Positions 41,820 through 51,773 of a stretch of DNA of 64,000 nt are shown in pieces. Each line of letters opens with the position of its first letter. Within the stretch, counting starts at the first letter, position 1. Source of the stretch: Planctomycetota bacterium (lineage in GTDB: Bacteria; Planctomycetota; Phycisphaerae; UBA1845; UTPLA1); NCBI GenBank assembly GCA_016235815.1, contig JACRIM010000050.1, forward strand, positions 61,421 through 125,420. Direction: 5' to 3'. A program made the translations under genes and the position numbers. The notes under the pieces were generated by a model that was not told the origin of the DNA, did not search any database, and saw only the letters and a program-made list of their open reading frames with translations.

Positions 41820-42950
41820 TCAGTCGCCCGATGGCTGGGTGCTGGGCGGCTCTTCACCCGGCTTCGGCTCGGCGGGGCGATTTCGCGTCGGCCAGCAACA
41901 AATGTCCTCCATGCGTGCGAGCGTCAAACGAAGCTCGTCGATCTTCCATCGGCGTTTATAAGTCAGCTTCACCACGTCGCCCGCCGCACGATCCGAAAGC
42001 CGCCGCTGCAAATCCGCCACATCCCCGATCGGCTGGCCGTCAATCGCGAGAATTCGATCTCCCACCTGAAGCCCCGCGGTCCCGGCCGGCGATTGTTTGG
42101 CGACGTACCTGATCACCACTCCGCCTTTGAGAATCGTATCGAGAAGTGGTATCTCGTCATCCGTGTCGTCGCCAAGCATGACGCCGATTTTACCCGGTTC
42201 GATCGTCTGCCCGGCCAGCAGCCGATCCATCACCCGATCGATGCTGTCGCGATAAATCGCAAAACCAATACCACTGTCATACCACTCCGCGCCGGCCAGC
42301 GCCCCGCCTGCCCCCGCCATCGGAACGATCAACCCCAGCACACGACCATCCAGATCAACCAGCGGCCCGCCGTAATTCACCGGCGACAGCTTCGCATCCG
42401 TCTGAATCGCATGACCGTTTCGCCTCGCGAGCGCACTGACAATTCCCAGCGAGACATGCGGCTCGGGCGAGCCTAATCCCCGACCACAGGCCACGGCATA
42501 TTGTCCGACAATGATGTCACTTCGCTTGGCCCACGCTGCCGCCTTGAGTGTCCCCACATCCACTTTGATCAGAGCGATGCGCTGAATCAGATCGCGCCCC
42601 AACAGCTTGGCCGAAGCCCGCGTGCCGTTCGGCAGCGTCACCGTGATCACCGATGGCGACCGGGCGAAATTGAAACTGCTCGTGAGGATAAGCCCGTCAT
42701 CCGAAAGCACCACGCCCGTCGTCGGCCCTTCGGCGAGCTTGAACGACTCCTCAAACACGCCCATCGGCCCGGCATTTACCACCGGCTGAGCGCCACCGAT
42801 CGTTTCAATCGTCACCAAGCTAGGCGAGATCGCCCCCACGGCGCGGCGCACGGCGTCCGCCTTCGCGCGATCAGGCGACTGCGGCGAACCGTAGGCCGCC
42901 CCCGCGACCAGCATCGCGCACACGAATGGAGTCACCATCGTTCGGTTCAT
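41820..42950 (-). CDS. HtrA-like pseudoprotease with PDZ domain (second)
   Basis: A 376-residue exported protein with a trypsin-like fold and C-terminal PDZ (about 280-345, GTAGLQVGDRILAIDGQPI). All three catalytic positions are changed: His is Phe93 in LTSSFNF, Asp is Arg124 in QRIALIKV, and Ser is Tyr193 in VNYGGPL. It is therefore probably non-proteolytic and acts as a binding or regulatory partner. Its ATG overlaps the stop of the preceding gene (ATGA). The tail is Pro/Glu-rich and soluble. Confidence 0.82.
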   Translation of the reverse strand: MNRTMVTPFVCAMLVAGAAYGSPQSPDRAKADAVRRAVGAISPSLVTIETIGGAQPVVNAGPMGVFEESFKLAEGPTTGVVLSDDGLILTSSFNFARSPSVITVTLPNGTRASAKLLGRDLIQRIALIKVDVGTLKAAAWAKRSDIIVGQYAVACGRGLGSPEPHVSLGIVSALARRNGHAIQTDAKLSPVNYGGPLVDLDGRVLGLIVPMAGAGGALAGAEWYDSGIGFAIYRDSIDRVMDRLLAGQTIEPGKIGVMLGDDTDDEIPLLDTILKGGVVIRYVAKQSPAGTAGLQVGDRILAIDGQPIGDVADLQRRLSDRAAGDVVKLTYKRRWKIDELRLTLARMEDICCWPTRNRPAEPKPGEEPPSTQPSGD

Positions 42951-43933
42951 TCCGGCTGCACCCCCAGCGTGACCGGCAGATTCAACACCTGCTCGCCGCG
43001 CTTGATCGTAAACGGCACCGTCTGCCCCGGAACAAGTCCGACCAGCGCCTGTTGATAGGTTGTGGAGTCGACCACGCGCTTCCCGTCGATCGCGATAACA
43101 AGATCATCCTGCTTGATTCCCGCCCTGGCCGCCGGCGAATCGGCCCGCACGCGCTCGACAAACGCCGACACGTGCCGATAGCCCAGTTCGGAAAGGCGGA
43201 TGCCAACGTACGGTTCCTGCCCGGAATGTGCAGGAGTCGTTGCCGGGGCAGGCGCAGCCGCTTCAGTCGCTTTGCCGCCGAGGAACTCCGCAATCTGTTC
43301 GCCCGGTATGGCATAGTTGATTCGCGTGTTTGTCGCCGTCGCCTCGACCACCTTGCCGACCAGCCCGATGAATCGCCCGTCGAGGTCCAGCACCGGGCCT
43401 CCCGCCGACCCGGGGTTCGCGGTGATCGCGTCATACACCAGCGCCGGGCCGGTGTACTCAAACTCCTGTGCCAGCCGCTTGGCACGAAGCGACGGCAGCT
43501 TCGCGCTGATGATCCCCCGACTCACCGACACCGGCTCATCGCCGTCGGCAATCTTGAAGCAATTCGTCATCGCCAGAATCGTATCACCGGTGCGAATGGC
43601 CTCCGTCGTTGCCGGCGTCAGGTACGGCAGATTTGATGCGTCAATGTGCAGAAGCGCCAATTGCCGCTTCTCATCGGTCCGCACCAGCGTGGCGTCATAC
43701 CGCCTGCCATCCGACGCAACGACGCGAATGTTCCGCCCGTTGACCAGAATTGAAAGCGTCGTCACCACGTTGCCATCGGCGGAAACCAGGACGCCCGTCC
43801 CGTAGCCATGTTCGCGCCCCGCCGCCGCGCCATAAATCTTCACCACCGCCGGCGACGCCCGATCCACCACATCGCGAATCGGCGTTGGCGATGGCATCGC
43901 CATGGCAAGAACCAAGATCGTCGCCACGGTCAT
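42947..43933 (-). CDS. HtrA-like pseudoprotease with PDZ domain (first)
   Basis: A 328-residue exported protein with trypsin-like and PDZ parts (PDZ about 240-320, AARAGIKQDDLVIAIDGKRV). The catalytic His position is Ser61 (VTTLSIL), Asp is Gln91 (RQLALLHI) and Ser is Ala177 (NPGSAGGPV). The fold-defining glycines remain, so it looks structurally sound but inactive. Overlaps of 4 bases with both neighbours show tight translational coupling in the operon. Confidence 0.82.
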   Translation of the reverse strand: MTVATILVLAMAMPSPTPIRDVVDRASPAVVKIYGAAAGREHGYGTGVLVSADGNVVTTLSILVNGRNIRVVASDGRRYDATLVRTDEKRQLALLHIDASNLPYLTPATTEAIRTGDTILAMTNCFKIADGDEPVSVSRGIISAKLPSLRAKRLAQEFEYTGPALVYDAITANPGSAGGPVLDLDGRFIGLVGKVVEATATNTRINYAIPGEQIAEFLGGKATEAAAPAPATTPAHSGQEPYVGIRLSELGYRHVSAFVERVRADSPAARAGIKQDDLVIAIDGKRVVDSTTYQQALVGLVPGQTVPFTIKRGEQVLNLPVTLGVQPE

Positions 43934-45606
43934 CGCGCCGCCTCCGATACCTCAACCTTTTCGAATATCTCATCGTACACTGCTCGACCATCTTCAAATA
44001 CCGTCCGGCGACAACTCAACTTCAACGGACCGCATCGCTTCTCATCCGCATATTCAACACGAATCAGCTTTCCCGTCACCGGATCCGCGAACTCCATCGC
44101 CAGAAGCCGCCCGTCCGCATCGTCCAGCCACAATCGATAACCCGATTTCGTTTCGACCGACGGTTGCGTGGTCGTCTCGTTGTCCTCTTCCACCTCGCCG
44201 AACTCCCGCCTCATCACCGCCGCGGCGCGTCCGCCAGCCTCATCAGACCCAATGATCGTTCCACGCACCGCGTCCGGATCGGCCGCATCGCGCCACAGCG
44301 TCCACCGAATCCGTCGCTCCATCTGCTCGGCGGATTCACTCTGTCGAAGTGCGTCGGCCCGCCGTTCGGTCACATCGATAGCCGTGCCGGAATCCTGTGG
44401 CTTGTCCGTCGGCCGTCGCACGCCCGCCATATGAATCGCTCCAAAAGCCTTCAACGCCTCACGCCCGCCATTCGCCTTGGCGACCAATTCGAACAACCGT
44501 TTCATCGCCCGGCGATTCGCCCCACGGGTCAACTTGTTCGGCGCAAAAGGATCGGGCGCCTTGCTCCCCGGCCGCCGCCTGGTCTCCGGAAGCGGCAACG
44601 TATCAAGCCGAAACGCGGTACGCAGCGTCTGACCTTCGCGTTCATAGACCATGTCCACGAGCCATCCCGCCGGGTAGGTCCCCAACTGAGATAGAAAATG
44701 ATTCGCGCTCCGCAGCGGCACGCCGCCGAACCGCGTGAGATGGTCGCCGACGCGCAGCCCCGCCCGATGCGCCGCCGAGTCCTTGAGTATCTGGTTGACC
44801 ACAATCTTCCGCGACGCGTCGGCCACCGTGAAACCCGCCGCTCCATGCGGCGTCGTCAGTCCCGCTCGTAGCCCGGGAATAAATCGGCGAATCTGATTGA
44901 TCGTGATCGCATAGCCCACGCCGACATTCACACGGCCGCGCTCCTCAATCGAAACGCGCCCGTTGATGCCGACAAGTCGCCCCTCCATATCGAAAAGCGG
45001 GCCTCCCGAGTTTCCGGGGTTGATCGACGTATCGACTTGAATGCAATCAGTGTAGCTCAGCGCCCGGCCCGTTCCCCACTGATAGCGATGCAAACCCGAC
45101 ACAATGCCGAACGTCACCGTTGGCGTGTAATCCTCCGCAAGCAGGAATGGATTCCCCAGCGCAAGACACGAATCGCCGACTTGCAACGAATCGGCATCGC
45201 CGAATACCGCCGGCGTGAATGGCCCGCCGCTCAACAGTCGAAACATCGCCACATCGCCATGCGGATCAATCCCGAGCACCTGCATCTCGACACGTTTGCC
45301 ATTGGCCAACCCGGCTTCACCAACACGATCCTTGAGCATGGACGCGACCACATGAAAATTCGTCAGCCCATACCCATCGGAGTCAATCAACACGCCCGAC
45401 CCGCCTCCTGCACCGGCCTCCTTTGCAAACAAACAAACCACCGACGGTGTAACCCGCCGGATCACCTCGATGCGAGCCTGCTCCTCCGCGAGCACGGCGG
45501 CCCGATCAGCGTCCTGCCCAATGGCCGCAATCCCCAGGAAAATCGCGATCCCCGCGTTCATCATGAGGATTCTAACGGTCGCCGCGACAAAGAGTTGCGG
45601 ACGCAT
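43930..45606 (-). CDS. active HtrA/DegP-like serine protease
   Basis: A 558-residue exported S1C protease. The triad is intact: H85 in LTNFHVVA, D118 in PHGDVAMF and S200 in NPGNSGGPL. A PDZ domain lies at about 265-345 (AAHRAGLRVGDHLTRFGGVPL). The last 200 residues form an extra domain with no clear family (SGYRLWLDDADGRLLAMEFADP). It likely degrades or refolds damaged envelope proteins. The start is uncertain: ATG at 45606, TTG at 45612, or the downstream ATGATG near 45567 that begins a good signal peptide. First gene of a four-gene operon. Confidence 0.85.
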   Translation of the reverse strand: MRPQLFVAATVRILMMNAGIAIFLGIAAIGQDADRAAVLAEEQARIEVIRRVTPSVVCLFAKEAGAGGGSGVLIDSDGYGLTNFHVVASMLKDRVGEAGLANGKRVEMQVLGIDPHGDVAMFRLLSGGPFTPAVFGDADSLQVGDSCLALGNPFLLAEDYTPTVTFGIVSGLHRYQWGTGRALSYTDCIQVDTSINPGNSGGPLFDMEGRLVGINGRVSIEERGRVNVGVGYAITINQIRRFIPGLRAGLTTPHGAAGFTVADASRKIVVNQILKDSAAHRAGLRVGDHLTRFGGVPLRSANHFLSQLGTYPAGWLVDMVYEREGQTLRTAFRLDTLPLPETRRRPGSKAPDPFAPNKLTRGANRRAMKRLFELVAKANGGREALKAFGAIHMAGVRRPTDKPQDSGTAIDVTERRADALRQSESAEQMERRIRWTLWRDAADPDAVRGTIIGSDEAGGRAAAVMRREFGEVEEDNETTTQPSVETKSGYRLWLDDADGRLLAMEFADPVTGKLIRVEYADEKRCGPLKLSCRRTVFEDGRAVYDEIFEKVEVSEAAR

Positions 45607-45787
45607 CTCCAATTATCCGCGATCAAACATCGCTGGAACAGATTCCGAGGCAGATTCTCCAGTCCAACGACCAATGCACCTTGTCGCGGGAGCCACGCGC
45701 CCACCTGCCCGCGGCCGTTTGAGCGGATTTTGCCTCACAAAGGCCCCGCCCACGCGAACCCGGGGTGATTGCCAAGGAAAAGATGCA

Positions 45788-47761
45788 ATGAACGTTCAAT
45801 TGATTCGTACCGGCCTCGTCGCATTAACCATTCTCGCAGTTACAGGCAGCCACGCCCGAGCCACCTCGCTCACCTGGAACGGCACCACCGGCAATGCCTC
45901 CACCACCTCCAAGTGGTCGCCGTCGCAGTTGCCGGTCGCCGCCGATGACCTTTTCTTCCCCGGCGCGACGACCTTCACCATCACCTTTGACAACTCCGTC
46001 AATACCGTGAACTCCCACACCTATCGCAACACGGTGACCTCCACGCTATCCATCACCTCACCGCACACGGTGAATGGTGATTTCGATATTGCCACCGTGA
46101 ACACCGACAACGCAACCGTCCACCTCGGCACCGGCCGGCTCAACATCGGTGGAAACGCGACGCTTGGCGATGTTTCCGGCAGCACCGGGACCCTGACCAT
46201 CGACGGAAACGATGCCTCGCTTTTCGTCACCGGCGCGTCGAGCGACTTTTTCGCGGGGAGAGCGGGCATCGGAAATGTCACCATTACCGGCGGCGGCTTC
46301 ATCGAAACCGTGGACGATTTCATTATTGGCTCGCTCGCCAGCGGCAGCGGAACCGTCACCGTCTCCGGCGGAACAGGGTCGCTCCCCTTCCTCGACTTCT
46401 CGCATATTGAAACTACCGGCGCCGGCGGCGATGTTTTCGTTGGAAACAACGGCAGCGGCACGCTCAATATTCAGAACGGCGGATTCGTCCTCTCGGCCCA
46501 CGATGTGCGCATCGGCATCACCAGCGGCGAGACCGGCAGCGTTGATCTCAGTGGAGCCTTCTCGTTCCTGCCCTCGCGCCTCACCGCACAAAACAACCTC
46601 GACATCGGCCGAAACGACACCGCCTTGGCCGCTGGAAACGCCACGCTGACGCTCAACGCCGGCACCATCGCCACCGTCAACGGTCAAACTCGCATTGGCG
46701 ACATTCACGGCGCCAACGCCAACCTCGTTCTCGATTCCGCAACGCTCAATGCCAACGGCGGTGTCGACATGTTTACCAACGGCAACATCTCCGGAACCGG
46801 AACCATCAACGGCAATATTGCCAGTCTCGGCGACATTACCGCGACCACCGCCGCCGGACTTACCATCAATGGCGTTCTTTCCAACACAACGACGAACCGA
46901 ATCACCGGCACCAAAATCCACTTCGGCCCCAACGGAGGCTACACCGGCTCCGGCACCTGCCAGGTCGACATCACCGGCGACGCCACCAGCACCATCACCG
47001 CCACCGGCGCGCTTTCCATCGGAGACAACACGACGTCGGGAATGTTCTACGTCGGAACTCTCGATGCCGGCACTCAAACCGTCACACTGCTTGACTCGAA
47101 TGGGGCAGTATTGGGCGGACTTGTGACAGTCAATGGCGGTGAAGTGGCCTGCACGACCGGCATCGGCGTGCAAAACGGCGGCCGCGTACAGGGCAAGGGA
47201 ACGCTAAACGGCAATGTTACCATGTCCGGCGTGCTGGACCCCGAGGACACGGCGCCCAATGCCGGGTTGATCAGCATTCAAGGCAACCTGCTCATGAATC
47301 CCTCAGGCAGCGTTGACATGGCCATTGGGGGCACGCCGGGAAGCGGTAACAACGATCGGTGCAACGTCACGGGCACTGCCACATTCGACGGAACGATGCA
47401 CGTCCGGCTTAAGAACGGATACGTCCCGCGCGTCGGAGAGCAATTTATTGCCGTCAACGCCACGGCCGGCCGCATCGGCACTTTCGCAAACATTACACTC
47501 GACCCGACGGCTGCAAACGTCTGCAACGATGTGACGTTTGTCTTGGTGTATTCAAGCACGGCGGCGATCGTTCTCATTCGACCCCCGCTCGGCTGCACGG
47601 CCCTGGGCGACCTCAACTCGGACGGCGGTTGCACCGGGAAGGACATCCAATTGATGATCAACGCGCTGCTCTCCCCGGCCTACGAGAATTGTGCGGACAT
47701 GGACGGCGACTGCACCAACGATGTGGACGACATTGCCATCTTCGTGAACTGCCTGCTGTAA
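45788..47761 (+). CDS. secreted beta-solenoid protein with type I dockerin
   Basis: A 657-residue exported protein (signal ending GSHARA). Residues about 30-560 are Gly/Thr/Asn-rich short-strand repeats (GTLTIDGNDASLFV, GSGTVTVSGG, GSGTLNIQNGG), like autotransporter-associated or PEP-CTERM-type beta-solenoids. The C-terminus is a dockerin-like pair of calcium-binding loops: LGDLNSDGGCTGKDIQLMIN and DMDGDCTNDVDDIAIFVN. In Planctomycetota such dockerin ends are common without known cohesin partners and may aid surface sorting. AAGGAA precedes the ATG. It diverges from the HtrA operon. Confidence 0.8.
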   Translation: MNVQLIRTGLVALTILAVTGSHARATSLTWNGTTGNASTTSKWSPSQLPVAADDLFFPGATTFTITFDNSVNTVNSHTYRNTVTSTLSITSPHTVNGDFDIATVNTDNATVHLGTGRLNIGGNATLGDVSGSTGTLTIDGNDASLFVTGASSDFFAGRAGIGNVTITGGGFIETVDDFIIGSLASGSGTVTVSGGTGSLPFLDFSHIETTGAGGDVFVGNNGSGTLNIQNGGFVLSAHDVRIGITSGETGSVDLSGAFSFLPSRLTAQNNLDIGRNDTALAAGNATLTLNAGTIATVNGQTRIGDIHGANANLVLDSATLNANGGVDMFTNGNISGTGTINGNIASLGDITATTAAGLTINGVLSNTTTNRITGTKIHFGPNGGYTGSGTCQVDITGDATSTITATGALSIGDNTTSGMFYVGTLDAGTQTVTLLDSNGAVLGGLVTVNGGEVACTTGIGVQNGGRVQGKGTLNGNVTMSGVLDPEDTAPNAGLISIQGNLLMNPSGSVDMAIGGTPGSGNNDRCNVTGTATFDGTMHVRLKNGYVPRVGEQFIAVNATAGRIGTFANITLDPTAANVCNDVTFVLVYSSTAAIVLIRPPLGCTALGDLNSDGGCTGKDIQLMINALLSPAYENCADMDGDCTNDVDDIAIFVNCLL

Positions 47762-47856
47762 GAATGTCGGCCGAGACCGATGATCGCCGCCGACTTGCAA
47801 TCAGCCGGTGAAGTCACTACCTTGTCCTTCGACCTGAACAAGGGAGTTCACACCAC

Positions 47857-47958
47857 ATGTACAAGAAGAAACAACTCGCCAAGCGAAAGCACAAGAAGCG
47901 AAAAGACCGCCTCAAGGCAAAAATGAGAGCGTTGAAGGCCAAGGGCGCTTCCAAGTAA
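47857..47958 (+). CDS. 33-residue highly basic protein
   Basis: A tiny ORF with 18 of 33 residues Lys or Arg, starting MYKKKQLAKRKHKKRKDR. GGGAG precedes the ATG. The composition resembles small ribosome-associated proteins of the Thx or AURKAIP1/COX24 type, and it precedes rpsO, but no family can be assigned. The stop is followed by 281 bases before rpsO. Confidence 0.6.
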   Translation: MYKKKQLAKRKHKKRKDRLKAKMRALKAKGASK

Positions 47959-48124
47959 GTCCCGGTCGACCGTGCTACGCCACACCCGGATGCTCGCGCC
48001 CGTCGCGAGGTGTGATTCCGTCCAACCCGGACTGCAGAGCCTCCGGGCGTCGGGCCAACGCCGCAGGCCTTTGCAACCAAAGGACTTATAAGTGTTCTTG
48101 CAGGCGGGAGGTCCTCCGTTTAGA

Positions 48125-48147
48125 CTTGACAGGCTCAGATAAGCAAA
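48125..48147 (+). promoter_or_regulatory. possible promoter upstream of rpsO
   Basis: TTGACA at 48125-48130 is a perfect -35 hexamer; the -10 about 17 bases downstream (TGTTGT region) is poor. It lies about 110 bases before the rpsO ATG. Confidence 0.35.
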
Positions 48148-48239
48148 GTGTTGTAAAGCAAGACACGGGCATGTAGTCGGCCCGCGACGTGGAGTGTATA
48201 TCACGCACCACGGGGAGACTGGCAGGAGATCACCGGATC

Positions 48240-48509
48240 ATGGCACTGACGGCAGAGCTAAAAACAAGTACAGTGACGACCCATCGACGGCACGAAAAGG
48301 ACACGGGTTCGCCCGAGGTCCAGGTCGCATTGCTCACCAGCCGCATCAAGCAGCTATCCGATCATCTCCAGACCCACAAGAAGGACCACTCCTCCCGCCG
48401 CGGCCTGCTCAAAATGGTCGGCGCCCGTAACAGTCTGCTGAAGTTTCTCACGCGGACCGACCACGATCGGTATCAGAAGATCATTGACAGCCTCGGCCTT
48501 CGAAAGTAA
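48240..48509 (+). CDS. rpsO: 30S ribosomal protein bS15
   Basis: An 89-residue bS15, which binds the central domain of 16S rRNA. The family blocks are [42 protein letters not shown] and the C-terminal [14 protein letters not shown]. The ATG at 48240 has GGAG upstream at a long spacing; a GTG at 48189 would add an unsupported extension. It is followed by pnp, the conserved rpsO-pnp arrangement, with 187 bases between. Confidence 0.95.
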   Translation: MALTAELKTSTVTTHRRHEKDTGSPEVQVALLTSRIKQLSDHLQTHKKDHSSRRGLLKMVGARNSLLKFLTRTDHDRYQKIIDSLGLRK

Positions 48510-48696
48510 TTGCAACAGTCGGTCGGTTCTCGGCGGCTTTTCCTGCGTAGTTCATCCGGAAACACGCGCGATGCTGCAAGGTGTAACCCTTGCCCACGCC
48601 TGCGCGCGGTCCCTATCCATCGTTTGGAGTCTTCCGGTGTAGTGGTGTTGTATGACGTGTCGGTAGTCGTTTGGCGGAAAAAGAAGGAAGTCGGTA

Positions 48697-50787
48697 ATGA
48701 AGACGTATAGTGTTGAGACGGAAATCGGCGGGCGAATCCTAAAATTCGAAACCGGAAAAATGGCCAAGCAGGCCCACGGGTCGGTCATCGTCACCTATGG
48801 CGAAACCGTCGTGCTTTGCACCGTCGTGCGGTCCAAGCCGCGCGAAGGCATCGACTTTTTCCCCCTGACGGTCGACTACCGCGAGAAAATGTACGCCGCG
48901 GGCAAGTTCCCCGGCGGCTTCTTCAAACGCGAGGCCCGCCCCACTCAAAAAGAAATCCTCACCATGCGGCTCATCGACCGACCCAATCGGCCGCTCTTTC
49001 CTGAAGGCTTCATGGACGAAGTCCAGATTCAAGCCATGGTCCTTTCCAGCGACCAGGAGAATGACGCCGACGTGCTGGCGATGTGCGGATCAGCGGCCTG
49101 TCTGGCGGTCAGCAACATCCCCTATGAAGGCCCCTCGGCGGGCGTCCGCATCGGCCGCGTAAATGGTGAATACGTCGTCAATCCGACGATTGTGCAGCGG
49201 GGTCAGAGCGATCTGGAAATCGTCGCGGCCGGCCACAAAGACGCGATCAACATGATCGAAGTTGGCGCGTTGGAGCTTCCCGAGCAAGTGATTGCCGACG
49301 GCCTCGCCCTGGCCCTTGTCGAAATCAAGAAGATCGTGAAAGTGATTGAAGAGCTTGGCGAGATGGTCAAGCCGACCAAGGAGTGGAAGCAGCCTGAGCG
49401 CGATCCGAAGATGCCCAAGCGTGTTCAGGAACTGTGCGACAAGCTGGACCTGAAGAACGCCAAGCGGACCCCCGGCAAGCAGGCTCGTTATGCCGCGGTC
49501 AACGCGGTCTACGACAAGATCGTCGCCGAGCTGTGCCCGGAAGGCGCCGAGAAACTCAAATACACGAAGAACGACGTCGTCGCCGAGATTCAGAAGATCG
49601 AAGAGCGGCTCATGCACCTCGGCGTGCTGGATGATGGTTATCGCCCGGACGGTCGCGGCGTCGAGGATATTCGCGAAATCATCTGCGAAGTCGGCACGCT
49701 GCCCCGAACCCACGGCTCCTCATTGTTCACCCGCGGCGAAACCCAGGCCCTCGTCGTCGCGACGCTCGGCACCTCCCGCGATGAGCAGACCGTCGATGAC
49801 CTCATCGAAGAGTACAGCAAGAAGTTCATGCTGCACTACAACTTCCCCCCGTTCTGCACGGGCGAAGTCAAACGACTCGGTGCCGTCAGCCGCCGCGAGA
49901 TCGGCCACGGCAACCTTGCCGAACGATCCCTTCAGGCCGTGCTCCCCAGTCCGGAAAAGTTCCCATACACCATCCGCCTCGTTAGCGACATCATGGAGTC
50001 CAACGGTTCGTCCTCCATGGCCAGCGTCTGCGGCGGAACCCTCGCACTCATGGATGCCGGCGTGCCCATCAAGCACCCGGTCGCGGGCATCAGCATCGGC
50101 ATGGTGCATGACGGTGATCGCTACGCCCTCATCACCGACATCCTGGGCGAGGAAGACCATTTCGGCGACATGGATTTCAAGGTCTCGGGCACGCAAATCG
50201 GCATCACCGCCGTGCAGCTCGACCTCAAAGCGCGAAGCATTTCGCAAAAGCAGATCGAGGAAGTGCTGGTTCGCGCCAAGACCGCCCGCATGAAGATTCT
50301 CAAGGAGATGCTGACCTGCATTTCCAGACCCCGTGCCGAGATCAGCCGACACGCGCCGCGGCTCCTCACGATCAAGGTGAACCCCGACAAGATTGGCAAG
50401 ATCATCGGCCCCGGCGGCAAGGGCATCAAGCATCTCGAAGCCACCACCGGCGCGAAGATCGATATCTCCGACGACGGAACCGTCAGCATCAGCAGCATCA
50501 GCGCCGAGTCGGCGCAGATGGCCTACGCGGCGGTCGAGCAGATCTCCGAAGGCGTGCGCGTCGGAAAAATCTACACCGGCAAGGTGATCTCAATCAAGGA
50601 CTTCGGCGCGTTCATCGAAGTCTCGCCTGGCCAGGACGGTCTGTGCCACATCAGCGAGCTTTCGACGGAATACGTGGGCAAGGTTACGGATGTTGTGAAC
50701 ATCGGCGACACCGTCAAGGTCAAAGTCATCAACGTCGATGACACCGGCCGCGTGAAACTGTCGATCAAGCAGGCGATGGCCGAGTAG
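48697..50787 (+). CDS. pnp: polyribonucleotide nucleotidyltransferase
   Basis: A 696-residue PNPase, the phosphorolytic 3'-5' exoribonuclease of the RNA degradosome. Two RNase PH domains (first with ETVVLCTVV and GGFFKREARPTQKEIL; second with RGETQALVVATLG and SDIMESNGSSSMASVCGG) flank a helical linker. The C-terminus has a KH domain (KIIGPGGKGIKHLEATTG) and an S1 domain (GKVISIKDFGAFIEV, GLCHISELS). A strong terminator follows. All domains are complete. Confidence 0.97.
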   Translation: MKTYSVETEIGGRILKFETGKMAKQAHGSVIVTYGETVVLCTVVRSKPREGIDFFPLTVDYREKMYAAGKFPGGFFKREARPTQKEILTMRLIDRPNRPLFPEGFMDEVQIQAMVLSSDQENDADVLAMCGSAACLAVSNIPYEGPSAGVRIGRVNGEYVVNPTIVQRGQSDLEIVAAGHKDAINMIEVGALELPEQVIADGLALALVEIKKIVKVIEELGEMVKPTKEWKQPERDPKMPKRVQELCDKLDLKNAKRTPGKQARYAAVNAVYDKIVAELCPEGAEKLKYTKNDVVAEIQKIEERLMHLGVLDDGYRPDGRGVEDIREIICEVGTLPRTHGSSLFTRGETQALVVATLGTSRDEQTVDDLIEEYSKKFMLHYNFPPFCTGEVKRLGAVSRREIGHGNLAERSLQAVLPSPEKFPYTIRLVSDIMESNGSSSMASVCGGTLALMDAGVPIKHPVAGISIGMVHDGDRYALITDILGEEDHFGDMDFKVSGTQIGITAVQLDLKARSISQKQIEEVLVRAKTARMKILKEMLTCISRPRAEISRHAPRLLTIKVNPDKIGKIIGPGGKGIKHLEATTGAKIDISDDGTVSISSISAESAQMAYAAVEQISEGVRVGKIYTGKVISIKDFGAFIEVSPGQDGLCHISELSTEYVGKVTDVVNIGDTVKVKVINVDDTGRVKLSIKQAMAE

Positions 50788-50816
50788 ACCGGCTCGCGTC
50801 GCGATTGTTTTTTCTC

Positions 50817-50862
50817 GGCACGCGCGCCCGCCGGTTTTCGGTCGAGCGCGCGTGCCGTTTTT
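50817..50862 (+). terminator. terminator after pnp
   Basis: GGCACGCGCGC pairs perfectly with GCGCGCGTGCC (11 pairs), followed by G and five T. Confidence 0.88.
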
Positions 50863-50870
50863 ATTGACCC

Positions 50871-51623
50871 ATGGCCACCGATCCAGCGTCACCACACCCC
50901 GACCCGGCGCTCGCCGAGCAACTGGTCGAACTCTCCGCGATCACCGGCGGCCTTGCGCACGAGATTCGCAATCCGCTGTCGACACTGAAAGTGAATCTGC
51001 AACTCCTCGATGAAGATTGGCGCAACATCGAAGCATCGCCCGATGCCCCACGCGACTCGCAGGAAACAGCCCGCCGCGGGCGAAAGCGAATCGCAGTCCT
51101 GCTCGCGGAAGCCGGCCGGCTCGAACGCATCCTCGACGATTTTCTGAAATACGTCGGCAAGCGGGACCTGAAATGCGCCCCGGCCGACGTCGCCGCCCTC
51201 ATGTGCGATCTCGCGGATTTCTATCGTCCGCAGGCCGAAGTGCATGGGATCGACCTGCGCGTCACGACCCCCGACCGGCCGCTCATCTGCAACATCGACG
51301 CCCAATGCGTCAAACAGGCCGTCCTCAACCTGCTGATCAACGGTCAACAGGCGATGGAGACCGGCGGCCTGATGGAAGTGACGGTCTCGCAAGATTCCTC
51401 AATGGCCAGAATCGACGTGCGCGATCACGGCCCCGGCATCCCGTCCGACACGATCGAGCACATCTTCCGCGCATACTTCTCGACAAAAAAAGGCGGCACG
51501 GGCCTGGGCCTGGCGACAGCGCGTCAAATCGTGCGCGATCACGGCGGCCGAATCGACGTGACCTCAACGCCCGGCTGCGGAACGTGTCTCTCCATTTTCC
51601 TGCCGCTCGCCAAGTGTGAGTGA
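50871..51623 (+). CDS. soluble sensor histidine kinase
   Basis: A 250-residue kinase with only a HisKA domain and an ATPase domain. The phospho-acceptor His is in GLAHEIRNPLSTLKVNL; the N box is LNLLINGQQAM, G1 DVRDHGPGIPS, and G2 GGTGLGLATARQI. No sensor or membrane part is present, as in NtrB-type kinases, so a partner must supply the signal. No response regulator is adjacent. It starts 8 bases after the pnp terminator T-run. Confidence 0.88.
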   Translation: MATDPASPHPDPALAEQLVELSAITGGLAHEIRNPLSTLKVNLQLLDEDWRNIEASPDAPRDSQETARRGRKRIAVLLAEAGRLERILDDFLKYVGKRDLKCAPADVAALMCDLADFYRPQAEVHGIDLRVTTPDRPLICNIDAQCVKQAVLNLLINGQQAMETGGLMEVTVSQDSSMARIDVRDHGPGIPSDTIEHIFRAYFSTKKGGTGLGLATARQIVRDHGGRIDVTSTPGCGTCLSIFLPLAKCE

Positions 51624-51773
51624 CGCCGACAGCGATCAGAAATGCGCTGCGTAGGAGTGGTTTCGAACATCTGACGTTGAGCGTTTTTCCTGCGAATGGA
51701 TCGGTAATTGTGGGACCGGGCGTCTCGCCGGGACGGCGCTTCCACAATGCGGCGATACGTGGGAAAAAACAGA

